NCBI RefSeq assembly: GCF_964340395.1
Contig: NC_135558.1
Location: 20,906,871-20,970,870 of the forward strand
Length of the DNA stretch: 64,000 nucleotides
Source: Glandiceps talaboti
Lineage: Eukaryota; Hemichordata; Enteropneusta; Spengelidae
Reading direction: 5' to 3'
Position 1 is the first letter of the stretch. Every line of letters starts with the position of its first letter. The position numbers and the translations under genes are program-made. The notes under the pieces are model-generated. The model was given only the letters and a program-made list of their open reading frames with translations, was not told the DNA's origin and ran no database searches. Below, piece after piece: positions 46,101 to 56,122 of the stretch.

Positions 46101-49100
46101 TGGCCAATGATATCTTTTGTTTCCACTGTTATCTCTAGCGAGTAGTGGCCAATGATATCTTTTGTTTCCACTGTTATCTCTAGTGAGTAGTGGCCAATGA
46201 TATCTTTTGTTTCCACTGTTATCTCTAGTGAGTAGTGGCCAATGATATCTTTTGTTTCCACCGTTATCTCTAGTGAGTAGTGGCCAATGATATCTTTTGT
46301 TTCCACTGTTATCTCTAGTGAGTAGTGGCCAATGATATCTTTTGTTTCCACCGTTATCTCTAGTGAGTAGTGGCCAATGATATCTTTTGTTTCCACTGTT
46401 ATCCCTAGTGAGTAGTGGCCAATGATATCTTTTGTTTCCACCATTATCTCTAGTGAGTAGTGGCCAATGATATCTTTTGTTTCCACCGTTATCTCTAGTG
46501 AGTAGTGGCCAATGATATCTTTTGTTTCCACTGTTATCTCTAGTGAGTAGTGGCCAATGATATATTTTGTTTCCACTGTTATCTCTAGTGAGTAGTGGCC
46601 AATGATATCTTTTGTTTCCACCATTAACTCTAGTGAGTAGTGGCCAATGATATACTAGTATTTTGTTTCCACTGTTATCTCTAGTGAGTAGTTGCCAATG
46701 ATATCTTTTGTTTCCACCATTAACTCTAGTGAGTAGTGGCCAATGATATCTTTTGTTTCCACCGTTATCTCTAGTGAGTAGTGGCCAATGATATCTTTTG
46801 TTTCCACCGTTATCTCTAGTGAGTAGTGGCCAATGATATCTTTTGTTTCCACCGTTATCTCTAGTGAGTAGTGGCCAATGATATATTTTGTTTCCACCAT
46901 TATCTCTAGTGAGTAGTGGCCAATGATATCTTTTGTTTCCACCATTAACTCTAGTGAGTAGTGGCCAATGATATCTTTTGTTTCCACTGTTATCTCTAGT
47001 GAGTAGTGGCCAATGATATCTTTTGTTTCCACCATTATCTCTAGTGAGTAGTGGCCAATGATATCTTTTGTTTCCACTGTTATCTCTAGTGAGTAGTGGC
47101 CAATGATATCTTTTGTTTCCACCATTAACTCTAGTGAGTAGTGGCCAATGATATCTTTTGTTTCCACTGTTATCTCTAGCGAGTAGTGGCCAATGATATC
47201 TTTTGTTTCCACTGTTATCTCTAGTGAGTAGTGGCCAATGATATCTTTTGTTTCCACCGTTAACTCTAGCGAGTAGTGGCCAATGATATCTTTTGTTTCC
47301 ACTGTTATCTCTAGTGAGTAGTGGCCAATGATATCTTTTGTTTCCACCATTAACTCTAGTGAGTAGTGGCCAATGATATCTTTTGTTTCCACTGTTATCT
47401 CTAGTGAGTAGTGGCCAATGATATCTTTTGTTTCCACTGTTATCTCTAGTGAGTAGTGGCCAATGATATCTTTTGTTTCCACCATTATCTCTAGTGAGTA
47501 GTGGCCAATGATATCTTTTGTTTCCACCATTATCTCTAGTGAGTAGTGGCCAATGATATCTTTTGTTTCCACTGTTATCTCTAGTGAGTAGTGGCCAATG
47601 ATATCTTTTGTTTCCACTGTTATCTCTAGTGAGTAGTGGCCAATGATATCTTTTGTTTCCACCATTAACTCTAGTGAGTAGTGGCCAATGATATATTTTG
47701 TTTCCACCATTATCTCTAGTGAGTAGTGGCCAATGATATCTTTTGTTTCCACTGTTATCTCTAGTGAGTAGTGGCCAATGATATCTTTTGTTTCCACTGT
47801 TATCTCTAGCGAGTAGTGGCCAATGATATCTTTTGTTTCCACCGTTATCTCTAGCGAGTAGTGGCCAATGATATATTTTGCTTCCACCATTATCTCTAGT
47901 GAGTAGTGGCCAATGATATCTTTTGTTTCCACTGTTATCTCTAGCGAGTAGTGGCCAATGATATATTTTGCTTCCACCATTATCTCTAGTGAGTAGTGGC
48001 CAATGATATCTTTTGTTTTTCTGATGACTGGAATATGTTTGATTTGAGATTAATTATCATCAGATACATGTCAAACACATATACATGATTTGGTATCATA
48101 CCGCCATGACAGTGTGTGGTAGGCATTATGTAGAAGTTGCCAGTAGAGGTTTATTGAAGTTATTGCACAGCTTGTAGGGTTTCACACCAGATAGTAGAGT
48201 ATATTGCATTTGTGCCACAGAACAAACATAGTCAGAGTTTATATCTTCACAAATTGTGTATGACTTGACGACTGTCGTGAATCAATGGGTCTGACTATAA
48301 TCCATTACAACTTGAATGTCTGCAAAAAAAACTAAGTAAATATGCTTTACACATGTAGAATGTATACAATGCTGTATTTCCTTAACCAAGTCAACCACAG
48401 GCAGAAGTACAGTCAGTGTTTTCTGATGGAGCATTGTCACTTCATACTAGAAGTCTTAAGTATGGCAAGGTAAGTAAGTACAGCTTTAAACTCCACTAAG
48501 CTGATCACTCACAATCAATTCAACCATCATAACTTCAAAAACAGATACTTAGTACTTTTCTGTTTTCTTTCTCCAAAAATGACAAATAATCTCAGACAAC
48601 ATTGTTTGACCAAGGACATAGTATGAAAACCAAATCTTGTTGTGTAGATTTCTGCACATAAAAAAAACTAATTGTAGTGTGTTCTCTTTTACAGCTAGGA
48701 CAGGGTGTCCTGGTGAAAGTGTCTCCCTCACTAGTCAAGAGAAGAAAAACACATTTCCACAATTTGACATGTGGTGCATCTGTCATATTAGGAAACAATG
48801 GGTATGTGTGGATCAGTCCAACAGTAGAAGGAGATGATACAGAAACAGCTGGAGGATTTATACAAAACTTAGAGGTATTGGACTCAGAAATAATACATTT
48901 TGATATTTATATGTGATGATTAGGTGAATGTTTGTAATGTGTCTAGTGATGTATAAGAAGAGTCAATAAGTAGAATAAGTAATTCATAAGAAACAAAATT
49001 AGCAAAGAAAAATGTTCAGGTCTTGACCATTCCCCAATTGATGTGAAAAGGGGACTGGGCTCAGAACTTATTATAATCAAGCAAATATCTGTTCTTCTCA

Positions 49101-49324
49101 GTTACACAAAATAATGAAGACACTGAAATCCATGTTTTTGTCAAGTCTCTGTGTTTCCTGGAATAAATGATATATTTTCTTCACCTATTCAGCCTGTGGT
49201 ACAGGAAGACAGGGAAGTAATAGCCAGACTTAGGAACTGTATAATTGGTTTAGCTGAACACAGAACAATGTTGTATGATACCAGTATACTGTATACGTAT
49301 GAAGCATCTACAAAATATCAGGTA

Positions 49325-49385
<61 letters not shown>

Positions 49386-49535
49386 TGTGTGTGTGTGTGT
49401 CTGTGTCTGTGTGTGTCTGTGTGTGTCTGTGTCTGTGTGTGTCTCTGTGTGTGTATGTGTGTGTATGTCTGTGTATGTATGTCTGTGTGTGTGTGCATAT
49501 GTACGTATGGATGTATGTATCATGTATGTGTGTAC

Positions 49536-49566
<31 letters not shown>

Positions 49567-49665
49567 TGTATGTATATATATGTGTGTGTGTGTATGTATA
49601 TACATATCGATGTATGTATGTGTGTTATATCAGCCTTTAAATGATGGTGTTTCTATACATTTGTT

Positions 49666-49704
<39 letters not shown>

Positions 49705-49884
49705 CCAAAGGAATAACAGTTGTAAGACTTTGTATTGCAGAGTTCCCTCACTGTGGTATTTATCTGAAATTATAACGTTTACTTTCTGATATTTTGATTT
49801 CAGATAAATGAACTCATGAAACCTGAAATCATGGAAGAAGTTGTAGACTTAGCAAGACAGAAACTAGAAATTGTTCTACAGTAA
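40107..49884 (+). CDS. EXOSC2: EXOSC2 (RRP4), RNA exosome cap subunit
   Basis: Eight exons, 40107-40219, 41210-41311, 42986-43031, 43292-43447, 48401-48469, 48695-48874, 49193-49321, 49804-49884, join in phase to 291 residues (human 293). It aligns by eye with human RRP4 over its length: VSPGDVITSETGFMRGHGTY at the N-terminal domain, the S1 RNA-binding domain from about 75 to 160 (YNGEVGDVVVGRITE, KRWRVDTSSRLNSILMLSS, NLPGGELRRRSAEDE), and a KH domain with ASVILGNNGYVWISP (about 191-205) and LRNCI near 235. Known role: with RRP40 and CSL4 it forms the cap of the ten- or eleven-subunit exosome that feeds RNA to the 3'-5' nucleases in nucleus and cytoplasm. Intron 4 has U12-type signals. It shares a promoter region with ATF6. 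Confidence 0.97.
40348..40598. mobile_element. Perfectly palindromic MITE, 7-bp target duplication
   Basis: Two 122-bp arms (40348-40469 and 40477-40598) are exact reverse complements with a 7-nt loop ACATGAG. Ends are CCAATCTGATTAAAATCC and its complement. TACTAGT flanks both (40341-40347 and 40599-40605). No frame. The absence of any arm mismatch implies a very recent insertion or gene conversion. It lies in EXOSC2 intron 1. Confidence 0.93.
40637..40724. mobile_element. 88-bp mini inverted-repeat element
   Basis: AGCTGCAATAATT and AATTATTGCAGCT form 13-bp inverted ends. GGGTCTAGAT occurs directly before (40627-40636) and after (40725-40734), and the match extends to 12 bases if the ends are set inward. 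This fits a 9-12 bp, Mutator-like duplication. Confidence 0.65.
41312..41576. other. EXOSC2 intron 2 start, no feature
   Basis: Unique intron sequence. Confidence 0.4.
41577..41900. mobile_element. MITE family A, copy 1
   Basis: The right half is a hairpin: TTATTCTCCAATATTTTTCT (41751) mirrors AAAATATTGGGGAATAA (to 41890), with CTTCATTCAGCC / GGCTGAATGAAG inside. The left half contains GCTGGTCGTTCTGTATGCG and TTGGTTCTGCTGTGTTCGAA, both shared with the copy at 43580-43940. Ends and target site are not certain. Confidence 0.65.
41978..42155. mobile_element. MITE family A, copy 2 (internally deleted)
   Basis: Shares ATGTCTACATCACTGGTACT, the TTTTCCAGATTTTTC stretch, GTCATCTAGTGACTTGTAGT and the end TTGGCTGAATGAAG-like with copy 1. 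The left hairpin arm is missing. Confidence 0.6.
42160..42980. other. EXOSC2 intron 2 right part, no gene
   Basis: A short C-rich stretch (CCCCCTCCCCCTCCCCCTC near 42578) and otherwise unique sequence. Confidence 0.45.
43448..43456 (+). promoter_or_regulatory. U12-type 5' splice site of EXOSC2 intron 4
   Basis: The exon ends ...ATT AGT at 43447 and the intron begins GTATCCTTT, the consensus 5' splice site of U12-dependent GT-AG introns. This is the only cut that keeps the reading frame and matches the RRP4 protein (LIS|AEVQ). Confidence 0.92.
43580..43940. mobile_element. MITE family A, copy 3
   Basis: Closest relative of the 41577-41900 element, in the same orientation: TCTGGTCGTTCTATGTCATG, CACTGGTTCTGCTGTGTTTG, then the hairpin TTATTCTCCAATATTTTTCT ... 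GAAGAAAAATATTGGGG (about 43793-43932). Confidence 0.65.
44175..48018. repeat. 45-bp minisatellite, about 85 copies, inside the U12 intron
   Basis: Unit TTGTTTCCACTGTTATCTCT then AGTGAGTAGTGGCCAATGAT and ATCTT. About 85 copies with only a handful of recurrent variants (ACTGTT/ACCATT/ACCGTT, ATCT/AACT, AGTG/AGCG, TATCT/TATAT). Two copies (about 44302-44318 and 46650-46665) share the same small insertion TATACTAGTATTTTG. Because 45 is a multiple of three and the unit lacks stops on the minus strand, frames of 771 and 441 codons appear; they are repeat artefacts. Confidence 0.98.
48378..48386 (+). promoter_or_regulatory. U12-type branch site of EXOSC2 intron 4
   Basis: TTCCTTAAC, a perfect match to the U12 branch-site consensus. 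The branch adenosine lies about 15 nt before the CACAG 3' splice site at 48400, within the short distance these introns need. Confidence 0.92.
49325..49702. repeat. Compound (TG)n, (TGTA)n and (CTGT)n microsatellite
   Basis: It starts 4 nt into EXOSC2 intron 7 (donor CAG|GTAATG runs straight into TGTGTG). TGTC/TGTA variants and TATG repeats follow, ending in nine CTGT copies at about 49666-49702. Long frames in it are artefacts. Confidence 0.98.
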
Positions 49885-50796
49885 CACTGAAACACATCAA
49901 TGTACAACAAATAGTAGAGATGAGAAGTCAGTCTAATGAACAATTGTGTTGTTGTAAGATATAGGTTGAGTTATTTCACTCAAATCATGTCAGTATGAAG
50001 AAAATAATACAGAAATATTTCATCAGAGTATGGGAAATAATTCCCAACTTATTCAGACTATATAAATTCAGTTTGTTAATTCATTCACACATTTGGGCTT
50101 GTAATGATGAAGGGCAGAATTTTGATGTGGCTGAGCAGATTTTACTGCATACTAAAAAGGACTTGACAAAATGATGACAAAATTACATGAAAAAGTGCTG
50201 CCAGAATTTAATCATTTTACATACTCACACAATCAGAAGTTTAACAGTGCTGGATGTTCAAATGATGAATTATTTGAAATGTATCTTGGGTATTGTAGAT
50301 GTATTTTAACTCTCATCATTTTAGTTTACATTATTACTGTCAAGTTGGATGCCTATGTTCTGTATTTTACATAAAATATGCTTATTTCACTGCCACTGTC
50401 TTGATTGTACTGGTTGGCTGTGACAATGACATCATAGTGAAAATATCCAGTTTTGCATGCAGTCCTGTTTTATGTCTGTACCTCACCTATGAGTAATACA
50501 TGGTTTCAGAAATGTTATTGAGCTCTATCTAAATGGACAAAAGTTGACTTGATACTATTTGGGCAGGTTATATTTTGCTGTATTGAGGTACCTGGAGCAG
50601 TCTATTTACTGATAGAAGCATACTTGACCATCGCTTACTAGAGGCAGAACATAAATTTGGTATAAAGGCATTATATCTAACCAATTGAGTGACATTGAGT
50701 GACAGCTTTGAGTTGTTTTGCTATGTATACCATTATTGTCATATGGTAAATGGCCATCAGGAAAGTTTATACTTTGATATAAACACTCCAAATCAT
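49885..50796 (+). other. EXOSC2 3' UTR, first part
   Basis: Unique AT-rich sequence after the stop, without an AATAAA. The nearest variants are weak. Confidence 0.45.
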
Positions 50797-50798
50797 CA

Positions 50799-51886
50799 TT
50801 CTTGTACTACAGGGCCCTATACACTTCCCATTCTTGTACTACAGGGCCCTATATACTTCCCATTCTTGTACTACAGGGCCCTATACACTTCCCATTCTTG
50901 TACTACAGGGCCCTATACACTTCCCATTCTTGTACCACATGGCCCTATACACTTCCCATTCTTGTACTACATGGCCCTATACACTTCCCATTCTTGTACT
51001 ACAGGGCCCTATACACTTCCCATTCTTGTACTACATGGCCCTATACACTTCCCATTCTTGTATTACAGGGCCCTATACACTTCCCATTCTTGTACTACAT
51101 GGCCCTATACACTTCCCATTCTTGTACTACAGGGCCCTATACACTTCCCATTCTTGTACTACATGGCCCTATACACTTCCCATTCTTGTACTACAGGGCC
51201 CTATACACTTCCCATTCTTGTACTACATGGCCCTATACACTTCCCATTCTTGTACTACATGGCCCTATACACTTCCCATTCTTGTACTACATGGCCCTAT
51301 ACACTTCCCATTCTTGTACTACATGGCCCTATACACTTCCCATTCTTGTACTACAGGGCCCTATACACTTCCCATTCTTGTACTACAGGGCCCTATACAC
51401 TTCCCATTCTTGTACTACATGGCCCTATACACTTCCCATTCTTGTACTACATGGCCCTATACACTTCCCATTCTTGTACTACATGGCCCTATACACTTCC
51501 CATTCTTGTACTACAGGGCCCTATACACTTCCCATTCTTGTACTACAGGGCCCTATACACTTCCCATTCTTGTACTACAGGGCCCTATACACTTCCCATT
51601 CTTGTACTACAGGGCCCTATACACTTCCCATTCTTGTACTACAGGGCCCTATACACTTCCCATTCTTGTACTACATGGCCCTATACACTTCCCATTCTTG
51701 TACTACAGGGCCCTATACACTTCCCATTCTTGTACTACAGGGCCCTATACACTTCCCATTCTTGTACTACAGGGCCCTATATACTTCCCATTCTTGTACT
51801 ACATGGCCCTATACACTTCCCATTCTTGTACTACAGGGCCCTATACACTTCCCATTCTTGTACTACAGGGCCCTATACACTTCCCA
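50799..51886. repeat. 32-bp minisatellite x34
   Basis: Unit CATTCTTGTACTACAGGGCC then CTATACACTTCC. 34 copies, almost all identical; the main variation is ACAGGGCCC versus ACATGGCCC. Since 32 is not a multiple of three, all three plus-strand frames stay open because no frame of the unit has a stop. The 366-406-codon frames are artefacts. Confidence 0.98.
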
Positions 51887-52062
51887 GGAAGTTGTTCTTT
51901 AATGTGTAGAATTGAGGATTTAATCCTTCTAAAAGTCGTCATGATGTATTCATACAATTTGTACTCCAGGGACCATATATATTGTTGAAGTTATACGTAG
52001 AAGTAAAAGACTCATTCAAGTATTGTTTTCTTGTAATGTATGTATGAATGTATTCTTTTGAA

Positions 52063-52068
52063 AATAAA
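52063..52068 (+). terminator. Candidate EXOSC2 poly(A) signal
   Basis: AATAAA, the first clear signal after the EXOSC2 stop (about 2.2 kb away). If used, the 32-bp minisatellite is part of the mRNA 3' UTR. A shorter UTR using a variant signal cannot be excluded. Confidence 0.45.
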
Positions 52069-52089
52069 AACTCATAAACTAAATATATT

Positions 52090-53730
52090 TATTCTATGTG
52101 ATTTATTTCGTTTTGATTTCTAAGTACATGAAGTCACAGAATATAATGTCTGTAAGATATGCCATGTTAGGGCGCCCTCAGTGGCCATACTGCTGTCACA
52201 AAGAAAAGACTGTTGAGGGCAGACTAACACACTATATCTTAGTCTACTGAATATATAACTCTATATTTGGCTTGCCTAACTTAACAAATGTCATTTGCAC
52301 TTTTACAAAAACAATACAGTAATTTGAAAAACATCAAAATATTGTGAAAAATCCAGTTTATTTTATTGCATGTGAAAAACTGCCCAGCAGAAATCAGCTT
52401 CAATCTTGAAACAAGAACAAGACATTTGAAAACAAATATTTGTATAAAGTAACATGCACAAATTCATGTGATCCCATAGCAAAATACTGAAGAATGAAAA
52501 TTTACATATATTTGCATACATTAACATATAACATCCTGTACAAAAGTGAAATGAATATAAACCAAAATATTCAATTTTCCGTGACACAAGTGATACATAC
52601 GCATATATTATGACACTCAAAAATCCTCTATTATGAGGTGAAAAATGAAATATGGGCATAAATTTGAATCATGACAAAAATTTGACTTTTTAAAAATAAA
52701 TTACGATAACTTACAGTGAGTTGATTGGATAACTTACATGGGTTTGATTTCAATGTGATTAGAAATATACAAGGTCAAAATATAATGTTGACAAAATTTA
52801 TAGAACCCATTCACAATGAGTTGTAAAGGCAAGGCGATAAAACATATATTGTATATATTGTGTACAGAGCTCCGATAAGAAAACTTTCAATACTTTTCAT
52901 AAACAACACGTTTAATTTATTGGTATTTTATGAAAGCACCGTACCACCAAACCTGGCAGTCAAACTATAATAAGATCAGTTGATGAGATATCTAGAAATA
53001 AATCATTTGCATTTTACACAAAAGGTAATAAGTATATAATATAGTGATATCGATTTTTTACGATAAGCTTGACAAGGGCTGCCAAATCATTGCCATAAAT
53101 CATTGTCCATCGTATGGCAATATGTGTATATAATATTTTTCTTTAGGCCAACATAAGACGATGCACTAACTTGCAAAAATGTGCAAGTTAAGAACGTTTC
53201 ATTTTTTTTCCGTCCATGCAGGTTAGCCTGGTTAACTAAGTATAGCCTGGTACTCTCAGAGTTTGTATCAATACAAATTCTGTGTAGTAATTATGATAGC
53301 TATATTGGTGACAAGTACAAACAAATCAGACTGGTTAGAAAGACTTGACTTATTCTCATTAAAAAGTGCTCCTTTACAGATTCAATATTTCAGTTTATCA
53401 AAAAGATACTAACAATGTCTTTAGTTTGTTAAAAGTCAGATAGAGCATAATACATTGTAGAATAATTTCTTCTTGACTTGAATTCAAAGTAGTATATTTT
53501 CACTTACAATATATTTTATTCACCATTTTCTTTATAAACTTAAGTAAAATCATGCAAGTATTTCAGTGTTGGACATATAAAACTTCTTAACCATTAAAGA
53601 CAAAATACTTCATGTTAAACTATTTGTAAAAATGCAATTTTTTAACAATAAAACGAATAATAGAAATATTACATACACATCTACATGTAAAGGATTGCAG
53701 TAATTCAGAAGCTAATCTATGCAAGGAAAG
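52090..53730. other. Convergent intergenic region, no gene
   Basis: AT-rich unique sequence. On the minus strand an AATAAA at about 53520-53515 is a candidate ODF2 poly(A) signal. No other feature. Confidence 0.45.
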
Positions 53731-54923
53731 TCAGACTGGTTGTATACTATGAATGTACAGTCAGCCCTGTTGTATACTATGTATGGACAGTCAGCCCTGT
53801 TGTATACTGTGAATGGACAGTCAGCCCTGTTGTATACTATGAATGGACAGTCAGCCCTGTTGTATACTATGAATGGACAGTCAGCCCTGTTGTATACTGT
53901 GAATGGACAGTCAGCCCTGTTGTATACTGTGAATGGACAGTCAGCCCTGTTGTATACTATGAATGGACAGTCAGCCCTGTTGTATACTGTGAATGGACAG
54001 TCAGCCCTGTTGTATACTATAAATGGACAGTCAGCCCTGTTGTATACTATAAATGGACAGTCAGCCCTGTTGTATACTGTGAATGGACAGTCAGCCCTGT
54101 TGTATACTATAAATGGACACTCAGCCCTGTTGTATACTATGAATGGACAGTCAGCCCTGTTGTATACTATGAATGGACAGTCAGCCCGGTTGTATACTAT
54201 GAATGGACAGTCAGCCCGGTTGTATACTATAAATGGACAGTCAGCCCGGTTGTATACTATGAATGGACAGTCAGCCCTGTTGTATACTATGAATGGACAG
54301 TCAGCCCTGTTGTATACTGTGAATGGACAGTCAGCCCTGTTGTATACTATGAATGGACAGCCAGCCCTGTTGTATACTATGAATGGACAGTCAGCCCTGT
54401 TGTATACTATGAATGGACAGTCAGCCCTGTTGTATACTATGAATGGACAGTCAGCCCTGTTGTATACTGTGAATGGACAGTCAGCCCTGTTGTATACTAT
54501 GAATGGACAGTCAGCCCTGTTGTATACTGTGAATGGACAGTCAGCCCTGTTGTATACTATGAATGGACAGTCAGCCCTGTTGTATACTATGAATGGACAG
54601 TCAGCCCTGTTGTATACTATGAATGGACAGTCAGCCCTGTTGTATACTATGAATGGACAGTCAGCCCTGTTGTATACTATGAATGGACAGTCAGCCCTGT
54701 TGTATACTATGAATGGACAGTCAGCCCTGTTGTATACTATGAATGGACAGTCAGCCCTGTTGTATACTATGAATGGACAGTCAGCCCGGTTGTATACTAT
54801 GAATGGACAGTCAGCCCTGTTGTATACTATGAATGTACAGTCAGCCCGGTTGTATACTATAAATGGACAGTCAGCCCGGTTGTATACTATAAATGGACAG
54901 TCAGCCCGGTTGTATACTATGAA
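53731..54923. repeat. 30-bp minisatellite x~40
   Basis: Unit TCAGCCCTGTTGTATACTAT then GAATGGACAG. About 40 copies with a few alternating variants (ACTAT/ACTGT, CCTG/CCGG, GAATG/AAATG). The 409-codon plus-strand frame is an artefact of a stop-free unit of length divisible by three. It lies 560 bp past the ODF2 stop and may be in its 3' UTR. Confidence 0.98.
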
Positions 54924-55481
54924 AGTAAGCCTTTTCCTGGCTACCTAGGTATGTTGCAAGAAGTCTTTTCAGCAACACTTCCAACTCATGTAAGTGTAAA
55001 GAATCCTTTAAAGCCTGTTGTAACTTCTTGGGTAAATGTCAATTACATTTGAGGCCATAGCTCCTAGAATTTACCACTTACAAATGATACTTACAAAAAC
55101 TTACAAGAGGACATTCTGTGTATTCTCATTCAATCTGTTTCTATTTCATCTACATTTCAAGACAATCCGGTGGGTAAATAAAAACATGGGAAGCACAAAT
55201 TAGCATATAGTGACAATTTAGCATCTTAACTCACACACACACCAGGTGAGTACGTAACAAAAATGGCATTTAGACCTATAAAACACACAACCATTAACTT
55301 TATATACAGGGTTGGTTACTATGACGATATAAAGTAGTGCCATTCAACACAATTCTTCTACAATAAAGACACACACAAAGTACTAAAGAGAGAAACGATA
55401 GAGAAGTAACTATTCATAAACTTCTTACATTTACATCATAACATAAAAGACACATCATTTTTGATAAATTTTGAAATTATT
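54924..55481 (-). other. ODF2 3' UTR, proximal part
   Basis: No minus-strand AATAAA was seen here, so the transcript may run on through the 30-bp minisatellite. Confidence 0.4.
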
Positions 55482-56079
55482 TCAAAGTACTGGGGACCGA
55501 GATCTGATTGGCGATCCTGAGATAGAAGTGTCTCCGAATACATTTGCATATGAACTCTTCAAGAACTGGACATAATTTTGCATGCTGCGGTTGGTACTGT
55601 GTGATTGCTCTAGGCGGTCTTTCAGGTCATACAACCGTGAGTTGAATCGCCTCTCAGCCTAAAATTAAAAGAAGACATATACCATTGGATTAGAGAATGT
55701 ACAACCAGAAATCTTTTCATAAATCAGTATATCTTGGTATACATGTCTCTGTCTCTTGTGCCATGTCTGTCTGTCTATTTTATTCTCGTCTATCTCTCAC
55801 TTGTTCTTTTTGTCCATCAGTCAGTCAGTCAGTCTGTCTGTCTGTCAGTCAGTCAGTCAGTCTGTCAGTCTCTAAGTTTGTGTGTGTATGTGTACAGATG
55901 TATCTGCGTGTATGTGTGTGTGTGTGTAGATGTGAGTGCATGTGTATATGTGTGTAGATGTATGTGTGCATGTGTGTGTGTAAGTGTATATGTGCATGTA
56001 TGTAGATGTGTGTGCATGTGTAGGTGTGTGTAGATGATGATGATGATGTGTGTGCATGTGTAGGTGTGTGTAGATGATG

Positions 56080-56122
<43 letters not shown>

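Noticed and set aside
44309-47980. 771- and 441-codon minus-strand frames encoding VETKDIIGHYSLEIT repeats
   Set aside because: They are the stop-free frame of a 45-bp minisatellite inside the EXOSC2 intron. They have no flanking exon signals and the frame breaks at the shared small insertion.
50689-51988. Three overlapping 366-406-codon frames on the plus strand
   Set aside because: The 32-bp unit has no stop in any plus frame, so all three frames stay open together. That shows a repeat artefact, not a protein.
53719-54948. 409-codon frame of NGQSALLYTM repeats
   Set aside because: 30-bp minisatellite artefact. It starts and ends with the array.
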